Origin: Punica granatum
Lineage: Eukaryota; Streptophyta; Magnoliopsida; Myrtales; Lythraceae
DNA: 64,000 nucleotides
Reading direction: 5' to 3'
Assembly: GCF_007655135.1 (NCBI RefSeq)
Contig: NC_045129.1
Location: forward strand, 20,682,274 to 20,746,273
Shown: one piece after another, positions 44,179-56,467 of the stretch
How positions within the stretch are numbered: position 1 is the stretch's first letter
Layout: each line of letters starts with the position of its first letter
The notes under the pieces: generated by a model
What the model was told of the DNA's origin: nothing
Seen by the model: only the letters and a program-made list of their open reading frames with translations
The model's database searches: none
Made by a program: the position numbers and the translations under genes

Positions 44179-45850
44179 GCTCCAATCGAATCCAAATCAC
44201 GGATATAACGATTCGGATTCACTCGAAACACATCTCGGAAAGTCCCTACCCATATACTTCGGGGAAGGACTTGACGAGGACGGTCGCGTGCCCGAGATAG
44301 AAGAGAGTTTGCATCGTCTCGAAAACCACCAACTCACTTCCGTCGAGCCAACCGAAGACATCAACATAGGCAATGCAGAAGAACCACGCACCCTTAGAAT
44401 CGGAACGGGACTCGACCCTGCACAGAGGGCCCGAATGATCGACTTCTTGACAGAGTATCAGGAGGTCTTTGCTTGGTCCTACGCCGATATGCCAGGCCTA
44501 GACCCCTCAATCGTAAAGCATTTCCTTCCACTTGACACTGAAAGATTCCCACCCAAGCGCCAACACTTGCGACGTCAACGAGCTGACCTTCTCTTACGCA
44601 TTAGGGAAGAAGTCATCAAGCAGGTAGATGCGGGATTCTTGGAGGTATGCAATTACTCTGAATGGGTAGCGAACATTGTTCCAGTGGAGAAGAAGAATGG
44701 GAAAGTCAGAGTCTGCATCGACTACCGAGATCTCAATAGGGCTAGCCCAAAGGATAACTTTCCGCCGCCTCACATTGATGTCTTGGTGGACAATACAGCA
44801 CGCCACACACAATTCTCCTTCATGGACGGTTTCTCTGGATACAATCAGATTCAGATGGCCGAAGAAGACAAAGTCAAGACCACATTCATCACGATGTGGG
44901 GTACATTTTGCTACAAGGTCATGCCTTTCGGTCTCAAAAATGCCGGGGCAACCTATCAACGGGCAATGGTCACTCTCTTTCATGCAATGATGCATAAAGA
45001 GATCGAGGTCTATGTCGACGACATGATCGCGAAGTCCAAAGAAGGAGAAGATCATTTGGTTAACCTCAAGCGACTGTTCAACCGTCTCAAGAAGTATAAA
45101 CTCCGACTTAACCCAGCGAAATGTACATTTGGCGTCAAGTCAGGGAAATTGTTAGGGTTTATAGTTAGTGAGGAAGGCATCGAGGTCGACCCCGACAAGG
45201 TTAAAGCGATCATGGAATTGCCCCCTCCATCGACAGTGTGCGAAGTAAGGAGTTTCTTAGGACGGCTGAATTACATCGCGCGTTTCATTGCAAATTTGAC
45301 AGATAAGTGCCAACCACTCTTCCGTCTGCTTCGCAAAAATGCAGCGGTCGAATGGGATGATGAGTGTTAGAAAGCTTTTGATACCATCAAGGCATATCTA
45401 ATTCAGCCACCGGTGTTGGTTCCACCTTCACCGGATCGTCCTCTCATTTTGTACTTGACGGTGCGCTGACAATCCATCGGATGCATGTTAGGGCAAAAGG
45501 ACGAATCCTCTCACGCAGAGCGAGCAATTTATTATTTAAGCAAAAAGTTCACTAAGGGGAGTCCAATTACCCGAGATAGAGAAAATGTGTTGCGCACTTG
45601 TGTGGGTCATGCAAAGGCTCCGGCAATACACTCTCTACCATACTGTTCGCCTGCTGTCGAAGACAGATCCTTTGAAATATCTACTTAGCACTCCGTCCTC
45701 CATGAGGAATATAGCAAAATGGCGTTGCCAACTGACGGAGTACGACATCGAATATGTGTCGCGCACATCAGTGAAGGGCCAAGCGATAGCAGATCATCTA
45801 GCAGAGTTCCTGATTGTCGATGACACACCGATCGACTTTGACTTTCCAGA
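44179..45850 (+). pseudogene. pol: B reverse transcriptase and linked RNase H
   Basis: The RT has all main motifs. VRVCIDYRDLNRASPKDNFP is followed by FMDGFSGYNQIQM (catalytic Asp codon 44825), then MPFGLKNAGATYQRAM and YVDD (45011-45022, both catalytic Asp present). The connection contains GFIVSEEGIEVDPDKVKAI and SFLGRLNYIARFI. The linked RNase H-like part is broken by TAG at 45368 (expected CAG), TGA at 45467, and a frameshift near 45580 that moves reading by +1 to CCALVWVMQRLRQY. It would copy the RNA genome into DNA in the cytoplasmic particle. This copy cannot make the full enzyme. Confidence 0.92.
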
Positions 45851-46290
45851 CGAAAGAATCCTCCAAATGAGTGGTGAGGAGGAAATTACCAGATGGAAGA
45901 TGTACTTCGATGGTGCAGTCAATTCCACCGGGTCAGGTATTGGCGCAGTGCTGATATCCCCGGAAGGGCGTCATTTCCCTGTTGCAGATAAGATTGATTT
46001 CCCCCGCACCAACAACATAGCCGAATATGAGGCATGTATCCTCGGCTTGCAGGCGGCAATCGACCTCAAAGTCAAGGAGCTTGAAGTGTTTGGAGGTTCT
46101 ATACTCACAATCTTTCAGACACTCAAACAGTAGAAGACGAAAGATCCGAAACTGGTGCCATATCATGAGTACCTCGAAGACTTGACAGAGAACTTCAAGG
46201 ACATTTCCTTTACATACACACCGCGCATGAAGAACCAGTTTGCCGATGCACTCGCAACACTCGCTTCCATGGTTAGCATCACAAAAGAGA
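45851..46290 (+). pseudogene. Second (archaeal-type) RNase H of the Tat lineage
   Basis: MYFDGAVNSTGSGIGAVLIS starts at 45900. Acidic residues follow at FDG (codon 45909), AEYEA (46023) and QFADALA (46245). The third, usually Asp in a GDS motif, is Gly here (GGT at 46095), a single A-to-G change. TAG at 46131 replaces the Trp of the usual WKT(R/K)DPKL. A second RNase H between the RT-linked one and integrase is a known mark of Tat elements, and in those it is thought to replace the degenerate first copy. Confidence 0.85.
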
Positions 46291-47615
46291 ATCTCATCGA
46301 GCCCCTCGAGTTTGAGATTGCTCAGGGTCCTGCCCATTGCGATGTAATCGACGCTGTCGACGGCAAACCGTGGTACGCAGACATTAAACACTTGCTACAA
46401 ACGGGTCAATTCCCAGCATTCACCGATCGACATGACCGGAGGACTCTTCGGCGCATTGCAGCAAATTTCTTCCTGAGTGGTGAAACCCTTTACCGCCGTT
46501 CATTCGATGCCACACTGCTTCGGTGTGTTGATGAGAATGAGGCACAACGCCTCATGGAAGAAGTGCACGAGGGAAATTGCGGACCTCACATGAACGGGCT
46601 CATGCTAGCAAAGAAGCTCATGCGACTTGGGTATTTCTAGTCCACCATGGAGACTGACTGCGTCAAACATGTCAGGCATTGTCATTTGTGTCAAGTCTAC
46701 GCAAATCAGATCAGAGCACCACCCAACGAGCTGCATCCAATGGCTGCTCCGTGGCCCTTTTCAATGTGGGGCATGGACGTAATTGGTCCTATCAACCCCA
46801 AAGCATCCAATGGGCACTTGTACATACTAGCTATCGATTACTTCACCAAATGGATCGAAGCTATCACCCTTGCATCGGTCACTGCAAAAACCGTGGCACG
46901 CTTCCTCAAACGCGACATTATCGCACGTTACGGGGTCCCTGCGACACCTGTCACAGACAACGCCAAGAATTTGAATAATAAGCTCATTGACGAGCTCTGT
47001 GCACAGTTCAAGATCCTACACCGCAACTCCTCTCCGTATCGTCCACAAATGAACGGCGCGGTAGAGGCAGCAAACAAGAACATAAAGAAAATCATTGAAA
47101 AGATGACAGTGAATTACAGAGACTGGCACGAGATGCTCCCGTTCGAACTCTTGGCGTATCGGACTTCTATCCGCTCGTCCACTGGAGCAACCCCGTATTC
47201 TTTGGTTTACGGCATGGAAGCAGTTCTTCCAATCGAAGTAGAGATTCCCTCTATGAGGGTCATCACCGAGTCCAAGCTCAAGGAAGCAGAATGGGCGAAA
47301 CAACGCTACGAACAGCTCAATCTCATTGATGAGAGGCGGCTAACAGCACTTTGCCACGGTCAGTGCTATCAGCAAAGAATGGCCCGAGCTTTTAATAAGA
47401 AAGTTCGTCCCCGCGAGTTCAGCCCCGGTGACCTCGTCCTGCGGAAAGTTTTGCATATCGCCCCTGATTCCAGGGGCAAGTTTGCTTACAAATACGACGG
47501 TCCCTTCATCGTTAAAGAAGTCTTTAACGGGGGGGCAATCATTCTCAATGATATGGACGGGAACGAGAACGCTCTTCCAGTCAACGCTGATACACTTAAG
47601 AAATACTATCCGTGA
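46291..47615 (+). pseudogene. int: B integrase
   Basis: The HHCC zinc domain has His codons at 46566 and 46587 (HEGNCGPH) and Cys at 46680 and 46689 (CHLC). TAG at 46638 lies inside it, where Trp is expected. The core has D at 46776 (GMDVIGP), D at 46956 (TDNAKNL) and E at 47064 (GAVEAANK), a D,D(35)E spacing. The C-terminal GPFIVKEVF region lacks any chromodomain, as usual for Tat. It ends with TGA at 47613. From 46647 on, the frame is open for 322 codons, so this is the best-preserved domain. It would join the element DNA to the host chromosome. Confidence 0.92.
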
Positions 47616-47787
47616 TGGTGTTTCTCTCATTCCACTGTGGACGTTTTTCTCAGATGCACATTACATTTTAACTTTCTTTGCATGTACAATTTCCCAGCAC
47701 TTTCATTTCTGCTTATTAATACACTCCCCTCTTCTGCTCTTTCCCTTTCTCTGAACTTTTCCTGAGAGAAAAATAATGAATCTCCCG

Positions 47788-48067
47788 CTAGGTTGAAAAC
47801 CTCTTTTAGGCGGCCTGGGCAAAAATTAGGGAGTGAGGGGCACGGTCTAAAATCCCGCCAAGGGGGGCCGTGGCAAAAGGAGAGTACAAAACGAAATCCT
47901 CGCTAGAGTGAAAACCCGAAAGGGTACCCTAGGCAAAAGTTAGAGGAACCGAGAGGTATGACCAGATCCAATAAGGACGGTCATAGCAAAAGGTGAGCTC
48001 TAAATGAGAGAAAAGTCTAAAAGAATACCCCGCTAGGTCGTCATGCGTCTTGCGACCTAGGCAAAAG
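47788..48067 (+). repeat. Hairpin-GCAAAAG module array (5 copies) in B 3' UTR
   Basis: Stems: CTAGGT/GCCTGG (47788, with G-U pairs), CACGGT/GCCGTG (47841-47872), CTAG/CTAG (47903-47932), TATGACC/GGTCATA (47957-47985) and CTAGGTCG/CGACCTAG (48033-48060). Each is followed by GCAAAAG or GCAAAAA. Copies alternate between a CTAG type, followed by a TTAGRGG-like end, and a type followed by GGAGAG or GGTGAGC, so the true unit is a dimer. Inner stems (CCC/GGG) after GAAAA are seen in several. Confidence 0.8.
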
Positions 48068-48712
48068 TTAGGGGCCTTTGGCAGCTCGACTATGAAATGA
48101 TAGATACACTCAGTGTGAAGCGACAACAAGTAGTAGTTTGGCAGTCTTCGATGCAAGCAAACTCTCTTTGACTCTCACAGCGCAAGACACGTTTCGACAT
48201 GCACTCGAATCGTCGTATCCTTAACTTGGAGGATCCCAAAATCCCTCCGCTTACCTTAATGCAAATTCTACGGGTCAAGCCCGTTCTGTAAAAGCCTTTC
48301 TTGTCAAGTCACAATTTAGCGGGAGACGACCACCCCTTTTAATGGTCATTATGTTCAAATCCCCAAAGCATTATTATTCAGACTTCTTTACACATCTTCA
48401 TTATGGCTATAGAGTAAGATTGACAACCACTATTAGCTCTTTTGATTCTAGATGCAGGAAGCAGGATGTGAACCCCGAAAAGAGTTTCTTTTTTACGAAT
48501 GCATGTCTGCCTTAGGCCAAAAACTACAGTTTGAATCCGAAGAGAGACCTTCAGGATAACACTCCAGGCATTCAGTGACATCGAAATCAGTTGGCAAGCA
48601 ATGAAACGTCCTACCACAGCATCGATTGCGACATGGACGAACTCAGCGATGGAAGAAACACAATGATTCCTTCTACACCTCACACTACTCCTCAGCGTTT
48701 GCATTTACTTCG
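48068..48712 (+). other. B 3' UTR, no gene recognised
   Basis: No coding region is seen. From about 48540 it aligns with E 4440 onward. Confidence 0.6.
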
Positions 48713-49378
48713 CGCACCTTTATTTCTGCAATGCACTTTCATTGGCGTGCACCTTCTCAGGATCGCAGTGCGCCTTTATTTCTGCAATACACTTTCATTG
48801 GCGTGCACCTTCTCAGGATCGCAGTGCGCCTTTATTTGTGCAATGCACTTTCATTGGCGTGCACCCTCTCAGGATCGCAGTGCGCCTTTATTTCTGCAAT
48901 CCACTTTCATTGGCGTGCACCCTCTCAGGATCGCAGTGCGCCTTTATTTCTGCAATCCACTTTCATTGGCGTGCACCCTCTCAGGATCGCAGTGCGCCTT
49001 TATTTCTGCAATGCACTTTCACTGGCGTGCACCTTCTCAGGATCGCAGTGCGCCTTTATTTCTGCAATGCACTTTCACTGGCGTGCACCTTCTCAGGATC
49101 GCAGTGCGCCTTTATTTCTGCAATGCACTTTCATTGGCGTGCACCCTCTCAGGATCGCAGTGCGCTTTTATTCCGGCAATGCACTTTCATTGGCGTGCAC
49201 CTTCTCAGGATCGCAGTGCGCCTTTATTTTCGCAATGCATTTTAATTGGCGTGCACCTTCTCAGGATCGCAGTGCACCTTTATTTTCGCAATGCATTTTA
49301 ATTGGCGTGCACCTTCTCAGGATCGCAGTGCGCAATGCATTTTAATTGGCGTGCACCTTCTCAGGAACGCAGTGCACC
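48713..49378 (+). repeat. 56-bp tandem array in B 3' UTR (~12 copies, last ones shortened)
   Basis: Same unit as E 4624-5300, with its own fixed variants (TTTCTGCAATGCACTTTC rather than TTTCCGCAATG). Each element has therefore homogenised its array separately. A 30-bp partial copy lies near 49330. All long ORFs through it are spurious. Confidence 0.92.
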
Positions 49379-49750
49379 TTGCAAACCCGCCGAGCAAGCG
49401 CTCGTGCACCTCGCAAGTCCACCGGGTAGGCGCCTTTGAACCATGCAGTTCATTCGGTATGCGTCCCGTGCATATTGCAAACCCTTCGGGTCAATCACGA
49501 ACTTTACTTTCTGCACTGGGGTCAGTCCCCGTCGGGTCAATCCCGACTTTAATTGCCTGTTTTAGCTCTGTTCCGGACTCTACAAGTCTATTGTGCGCAT
49601 CTCACTATATCTCCATTTTATTAGGTACAACATCCCACATATCCAAAGTAAGAAGGAGAAGGCCATATAGGAAATTCCACCTTGATCATTGCTATCAAAC
49701 TGGGGTGCTTCTGAAATCTTTGGCTACATCCTCTACTCGAGCAAGCAGTC
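49379..49750 (+). other. B 3' UTR tail
   Basis: A single copy of the block duplicated in E, then GGTCA-loop hairpins (about 49485-49550). The conserved pre-PPT stretch TACATCCTCTACTCGAGCAA follows and is also found in E and C2. No gene is present. Confidence 0.6.
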
Positions 49751-49764
49751 AAAGAGGGGCAAGC
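49751..49764 (+). promoter_or_regulatory. Polypurine tract of B
   Basis: AAAGAGGGGCAAGC lies directly before TGTCAGCACC of the 3' LTR and is identical to the E and C2 tracts. Confidence 0.92.
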
Positions 49765-52700
49765 TGTCAGCACCCCATTTTGGCTCACCATTCCAAACAA
49801 CGATATTAGCAATGATCCAAGCCTCGACTTGAGCAGAATACAGAAAACGGCTCGGCAGAGCAAGAAATCACTATTCATCCTCAAGTCGGCAAAATTGAGC
49901 AAATGACCCATGGATGCGACAGAAGGACTCCAGGGGTCACCAAAAGGCAACAGAGCGACCAGAGAGCTCAACAATGTCCAAAACCGGCATTTTCAATATA
50001 TCACACGGACGATGCCATTTTCTGATAGTTCGCTCGGTCGTCGGAAAATAGCCAATGTTGGACTCCAAAAATCCACTTCAATGCCAAATAGATGAAAAGT
50101 GTCCTCAAAGGCATTTTGCAAATCATCTGCTCTATACAGAACAACTATCTGTATACAGACAACTTTTCAGTGGAAGTCCAAAAATGCCGGTTTCCTGGAG
50201 AAAAGTTAATTCCAAATATCAGATGCGGCCATGCCCCGCCAGCACATAGAGCATGAACAATGCTTTAGATTGTCTCTTGGAAGTCACACAGACACTTCAA
50301 ATGACTTCCGAGCGGCAAAACAAGCATACCCTTCTTCAGAAGAGCATAGCCAGAGACTGGTCTGATGGAATTACGGCATACAAAGTTCATACCGCATTGC
50401 CCTAAAAACTCTAGCGGACATTCGCAATTGGGCAAAACAGACAGCGAAACGCTTATCAATTTCCCAAGTAACCTCCGAGGAGCGGAAATGGCCATTTTCA
50501 GTGGAAATGCATATCCGGAGGTTCTTTTCACGGAAACTTGATGTCGATTGTCTACCCTACATCATGTTAGCCTTCTCAAGGCTCAACGTGGAATCGTCGG
50601 AATAAACCACACGACTCATCTAGACCTCTCGAGCAATGCTTTAGAGGTCTCAGATACACTTTTCAAGTCCTTGGAGGTCTGACCTTGACAAATAGAGATT
50701 ACAGTAATCTCCAGAGTACCCAAGCAACTCAGAAGTCATCTTGAGAAATCTAGTTTCGGCCTCCTAGGACGTCTCCGACCCCACGTTAGCATTGTCGGCT
50801 CAAGGGATGATTGTTCACGTTGTCTGACAACTTATGTCAAAATGACCAACGTGAGATGCAGATACGAGATATGCTGTCAGAAGCGGACAACTTCGCCCTG
50901 GTCACTTGCAACGAGCAAAACCGGCTTCCGAGCCTCACACACATCCGGGACATTTCTCTATGAAAAATGTCAATCTCGGGCTCATTAACTCCGTTTTCAC
51001 GCGTATATCGACAATTCGACGTTCAATTCGAACCACGAACTTCGAATACGCAACCAATCGAGACCCGAGTCTTTTCCCGGTTTCTCCTCACGAGCCGTGG
51101 GACCCACGGGCTGCCCAAGGGCAACCGCCCTTTGCCCCCAAACTTTCGGCCTTTTCCTCTTCCTCTCTTGCCCTCACCTAGCCCAAAATATCTTTGGTCT
51201 TTCTAGTCAACACTCAAGCCATTAACTCCACCTCGATTAATGCTTCTTGGCTCTTCCTCATCAAGATACATGGAGGACATTCATCCTCATCTCCATTAGG
51301 GCAGCCGACTTTTGTTAATGAGGCCCTTAATGGTGCTTTGTTTTGCTTAATTGCTCATTAGCTTCACATATATATTGCATACTTGTCATTAAGTTAATCA
51401 TTCATGAAGCACACATGATCTTGCTAGTTTCTCCCTCTAGAAAATGCTCTCAACTTCTTTGGAACCAACAGCAAGCAAATAACTTGATGAAAACCGAAAA
51501 CCAAGCCAAATATCCTTTGAGTTTAGGTCGGGATCCATAGCGGGCACTATTCCGACTTATATCCAAAATTCCTCAAACTTCATGGACGACATGTTTCGGA
51601 CCCAAGGATTCCATTTCTGAACCCAGTTTTTTAGTTTGAAGTCATTTGCTGATTGTTTTGGGTTGTTTTAATCATTTCGGGTGAAGTTGGAGCTCTCGGG
51701 TGAACAGTGACGCGTCACCAGCGTCACCAGCGCCACCAGCGCCCGTCACCGAGCACCCCAGCGTCCGTCATCGAGCACGTCCGTGCCTGTCACCAGCACC
51801 CGTCACCAGCGCCACCAGCGCCAGTCACCGAGCACCCCAGCGTCCGTCATCGAGCACGTCCGTGCCTGTCACCAGCACCCGTCACCAGCGCCACCAGCGC
51901 CCGTCACCGAGCACCCCAGCGTCCGTCATCGAGCACGCCCGTGCTTGTCACCAGCGCCCGTCACCCAGCACCCCAGCGTCCGTCATCGAGCACGTCCGTG
52001 CCTGTCACCAGCACCCGTCACCAGCGCCACCAGCGCCCGTCACCGAGCACCCCAACGTCCGTCATCGAGCACGCCCGTGCCTGTCACCAGCACCCGTCAC
52101 CAACGCCACTAGCGCCCGTCACCGAGCACCCCAGCGTCCGTCATCGAGCACGCCCGTGCTTGTCACCAGCGCCCGTCACCGAGCACCCTAGCGTCCGTCA
52201 CCGAGCACCCCAGCGTCCGACATCGAGCACGTCCGTGCTTGTCACCAGCGCTCGTCACCAAGCACCCCAGCGTCCGTCATCGAGCACGCCCGTGCCTGTC
52301 ACCAGCGCCTGTCACCAGCGCCACCAGCGCCTGTCACCAGCGTCGCCAGCGTCCGTCACCAGCGCCACCAGCGCCCGTCACCAGCATCACCAGCGCCTGT
52401 CATCGTGCCTGCCGTCACCCGTCATCGTGCCCGACGCCTGTCACCGTGCTTGACCGTGCTCGTGCACGCCCACCCTTGCACCCGAATACTCTTTCAAGGG
52501 TTCCACCAAGTCACCCGACTCTCAAACACTTCCCCGACTCTTTCCTCGTATCCCGAGGTTAGGTAAAACATTCTCGACCTAGAGGAGTTAGGGCTTTTCA
52601 TATTTTTGCATGGCTATGGAGTATTATGGTGTTTCATTCATGTTTAACTTGCAAGATCAAATTTTTATGCAATTTTATGTTATATTATGCATGTGCACTA

Positions 52701-55277
52701 CCTCATGACTTGCTAGCATGTCGGAGAAGGGCTTGGATCGTCGTAAAGAAGACTATCCCGACCCGACTATGGCAAACTAACTCTCGGCCAAGTCTCTAAA
52801 TGAGAGGGTTGAGACTTAAATTGCTCTTTCCGGGTTAAGATCGGTCTTCTTAGCCGATCCAAGTTAGTTTCCGAGCTTGTTTTATCGTTATTGCACGCAT
52901 GAAGCCGGTGTTATTTTATCCTTTCCTTAACTAACACGTTTGTGAATGTTTGTATGTTTAAATGAGCTAAACAAATCGTGATAACACCGGCTTTTTGTTA
53001 AAAAGGAGTGTTATTTATCACGGTTGATGTTTGAGCATGCGAAAAATAATTAAACCACGACTAGGAAATCATTTGTGACTCGGATAGAGCCATGAGAACC
53101 TTCGGCCACCTTTCATAAGATGAAGCCGAGGGCTTCTTGGCCTTCCTTGGGTCAAGAATGATTTCCTTATCTCAAGTTTAATTCGTTTATCGGACGGTGT
53201 GAATTTTTTAACTTCAATTACTTTACGATTCCTATGTTAAAGTATCGTTTAAAGACTCTTTTAAAATAAACGTGCATGGATTCATGTATCGAGGACTCAT
53301 TTGGATCCATTCGGTTATAAGGATATTGTTGGTTATTCAACTGAATTATTCTTGATCGTTATGGATTCATTTTGGTCGTCGAATCACGAATCGTTTTCCT
53401 AATTAATGCATTCGGCTATAACCCTTAAGCATTAATTCCACAAATGGGTTAATCGGGACGCCCACATGATTAAACCCACTTCACACTGATAAAGTTTACA
53501 CAAATTGGCCGTTAACTGATAACTCGCGTCGACGAGTCGTCAAATGACGTTGATGCCCTTTTCAAACTTATCAATTTAAAGACCCGAAACGCGCGGTCCG
53601 ATGTAGCATGAACGTCTGAAAAGGGCTTCTGTGTCTCAACTCGAGTTTTTACCTGATTCCAGGTAGCTCAGGTCACGATACAGAAGATCTTTCTAGATCA
53701 CTTCCGGGCAGATCGACCGGTTCTTTGGCTTTTTCGGGGTTCTTGCACAACCCTGGACGATCTAGGGATTTGGTTGACACCGGCTACAGGCCGAGGTAGC
53801 CCGCACTACAATGTTTCCCCTTTTCTTAAAACAATTTTCAAATAAAGGGCAAAAATCGTCTTTTCACAATTCAGCGACACTCTTAGGGTTAGCATGACAG
53901 AAACACTACAGTACGGGATAAGAACGGGCTACCTGTTCAGGTGCAGGTTCATCTGCATAACCTTTTCTTATCTAACTGATGAGTTTCTGTCATCCTAACA
54001 TAGACTCGGGTAACTAGAACGGTTATCTCTGTCAGAAAACATGCAAAAATGCTGATTAACCTTTCACTCGACCTAACCAAACACTAGATAAGGGTTAGGA
54101 GGAATTCTAGATTCCAAATCTAGAATCAAAACACGAGTTTGGTTAATTCAGTGGTAATTCAGTGTCACAATACGGATCAACTGTAAAAGCAATCCACACA
54201 CCTGAGATTTGACTCTCTTTGTCAAGTTCTCAAAACAAAGCCGAATGCTAAAACATTAGCACATGTTTGATTGTTTAGCATATGGCATTTGCTTGCAAAA
54301 ACACCCCTGGGTTAATAATCTGTTAATTCACGTAAACACGACAATAACAAACACTTTGTCTGTTATTAACATGTTGCGTGTTATCTTTCCGCACCTGTTT
54401 GCCATGCGGGTCGAGCCTGATCCCTAGGCCGAATAATATTAGGGTTCAGCGCCCTAATCATCGAGCACAGGGTCCAACACCCTAATCAACACTCATAGGG
54501 TCCAACGCCCTATTCAGCGAGAACGTCCCTTGAATTTCAGTTCTTCGGTCTTTTCCCTAAACTCATGGTGAGTTAGAGTGGAATAATAACCGAACGCAAA
54601 ACGACTGGAATTCAACCCTTTTGTAATTTGTATTTATTGTTTTCGAGAGCATTGTAAGGATTTCATTTTGTACTTTTATTCTGTAAGAATTCCAGTCGGT
54701 GAGCGAACGGTCCGAGAGTCGAATTAATCGAATCGGTCTAATGCTTGCCCAGATACAAGTAAATCCAAGAACTCGTGGTTCTGGTTCACGCAGGAATTCA
54801 ACCTCCATGGTTCGATGAACTGTAACACAAGATTGTGAACCAACTCCCCGACATACGGGTTTACTTCTCTCTCGGCTTCTCAACCGACATCGTTTGGTTC
54901 ACCGAATCTCCGGTGTCAAAACGTGCGAGCCGAGTGCAGCTTAATTCATGCGGTAAATCATAAAACATGCAAGCCTAGCAAGCCAGAGTACCGAAAGGGT
55001 GTGCGGGATATAGGCCCGCACATAACATGAACCCCCGAACACGGATTTTTCGGTTCCGCACAGACCAATGCCTTAACAACAAACTAGGTGTTCCATACCC
55101 CTAGACCCGGGTAACTTATCCGCCCTCGACCTTCGGGTCGTAAAGTGATAAGTGGCGACTCCTTCTCTCACGCGTGTCCGTCACGCGTCCCCACGGGAAG
55201 GTGGACACCCCCCAAGCCGCGCGATCCAAAAGAGCGCAATGCGGGCCCCGACGAGAGTCTACATTCGGGTCCGTACA
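49765..55277 (+). repeat. 3' LTR of element B (5513 bp)
   Basis: Partner of 32564-37978 with the same ends. TATA box at 51369-51375, minisatellite at 51707-52470 (about 100 bp longer than in the 5' LTR), donor-like site at 52563, hairpin trio at 54436-54511, 21-nt hairpin at 55001-55021. Element A resumes at 55278. Confidence 0.95.
51707..52470 (+). repeat. Minisatellite in B 3' LTR
   Basis: Same family as 34509-35190, with a different order and number of 79/57-type units. Some units carry private changes (CACCCAGCACC, CACCAACGCC). The two LTRs were identical at insertion, so the difference arose afterwards. Confidence 0.88.
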
Positions 55278-56467
55278 GCATCCACTCTCACGAAGAAGGT
55301 ATCAGAAGAGGAAGCTGAAGCCTTCTTAAAAGTGATTAAAGCGAGCGAGTACAAAGTGGTTGAACAAATGGGCAAGTCATCAGCCCACATCTCGCTACTA
55401 GCATTGCTTCTAAGTTCCGAACCACATCGGGACGCTCTTTTGAAGGTTCTCACCGCTGCACAAGTGCCGAAGGAGATTGCACCGGAGAGGATCGAGGAGA
55501 CTGTGAGTTCTATCTTCTCGAATCAGATCTCCTTTTCCGAAGCAGAAATTCCCTCAGAGGGTCAGGGACACTTGTGGGCATTGCACATTGTCTGCAAGTG
55601 CAACAATCACGTCGTCGGTCGAGTTATGATTGACAACGGTTCGGCTCTTAACGCGTGCCCCGTCTCCACGCTGAAATAGATGAACGTGGACATGAGCCGC
55701 ATCCGTGCGAGCAAGACGACAGTTCGAGCCTTTGATGGTTCAAGGAGAGACGTAAACGGGGAAATCGATCTTGTTATCTACGTGGGACCATGCTCATTCT
55801 CCATCACTTTCCAGATCCTCGAGATACCCAATGCATTCGGTCTCTTGCTAGGAAGACCCTGGATCCATGCTGTTGGCGCTGTTCCTTCCTCTCTACATCA
55901 GAAGTTGAAATTCTTTGTCGAAGGCAAGCTCATCACTATCAACGGCGAAGAGGACTACGCGATCTACAAGGAGACAGCAGTCCCCTATGTTAGCATTGGC
56001 GAAGACCAGAATCTCCCTTTCCACTCTTTCGATACCATCTCCGCGATCCTAGACTACGGAGAAGTCGGTCCATCTCGGGGCGATCGCATGATAGGGAAAG
56101 TTTTGTTGAGGAGCGACTACATCCCTGGAACCGGCCTCGGAGCACATGCACAAGGAATCCTTCACCCTGTTCAGGTGGAGGAATATCGGAATAAGAGGGG
56201 ACTCGGCTTTCGCCTCTCCTGCCATGAGATCGTTCAAGCACGCCGCGGCAAGCATCTCCACCGCCTCGCAGCTCATTACGGAAAGCTATCCAGGGGCATT
56301 CCAGTTTCACCCCTCTCGCAGTTCTTCCAGGGGCCACCGCTCGTTGTTGGAGGCACATCTGATGATGCACCCATCGAGTCAGAGGACTCCTCCTCGGATA
56401 TGGTTGAAGCGCTCTTTGTACTCTCAAACGTCTATGCTATCGTCAAAGAGACATCTTCCAGGGCTCC
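55278..56467 (+). pseudogene. pro: Element A protease and G-patch
   Basis: It continues element A gag from 32563 across B in frame: the KKVSEEEAEAFLKVIKASEY stretch matches KKVTDQEAEDFMKVIKASEY of B. No stop occurs at EGQGHL, where B has TGA. The protease site IDNGSALNACP is present. TAG at 55677 (expected CAG) is the only nonsense codon seen here. Then come GRPWIHAVGAVPSS and the G-patch with PGTGLGAHAQGI and KRGLGF. It ends at TSSRAP, where C2 begins. The intron and RT of A should lie right of C2, out of view. Confidence 0.88.

Larger units (their letters stand above)
32564..55277 (+). mobile_element. Element B: complete Ogre-like retrotransposon (22.7 kb)
   Basis: Order: 5' LTR (32564-37978), PBS, leader, ORF1, gag, protease, G-patch, intron, RT, RNase H, second RNase H, integrase, 3' UTR arrays, PPT, 3' LTR (49765-55277). 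The extra 5' ORF, the intron between protease and RT, the dual RNase H and the very long LTRs define Ogre within the Tat lineage. All ORFs carry nonsense or frameshift changes. LTR divergence appears to be about 1-2% in stretches compared by eye, so the insertion is fairly young despite the broken genes. Confidence 0.95.
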
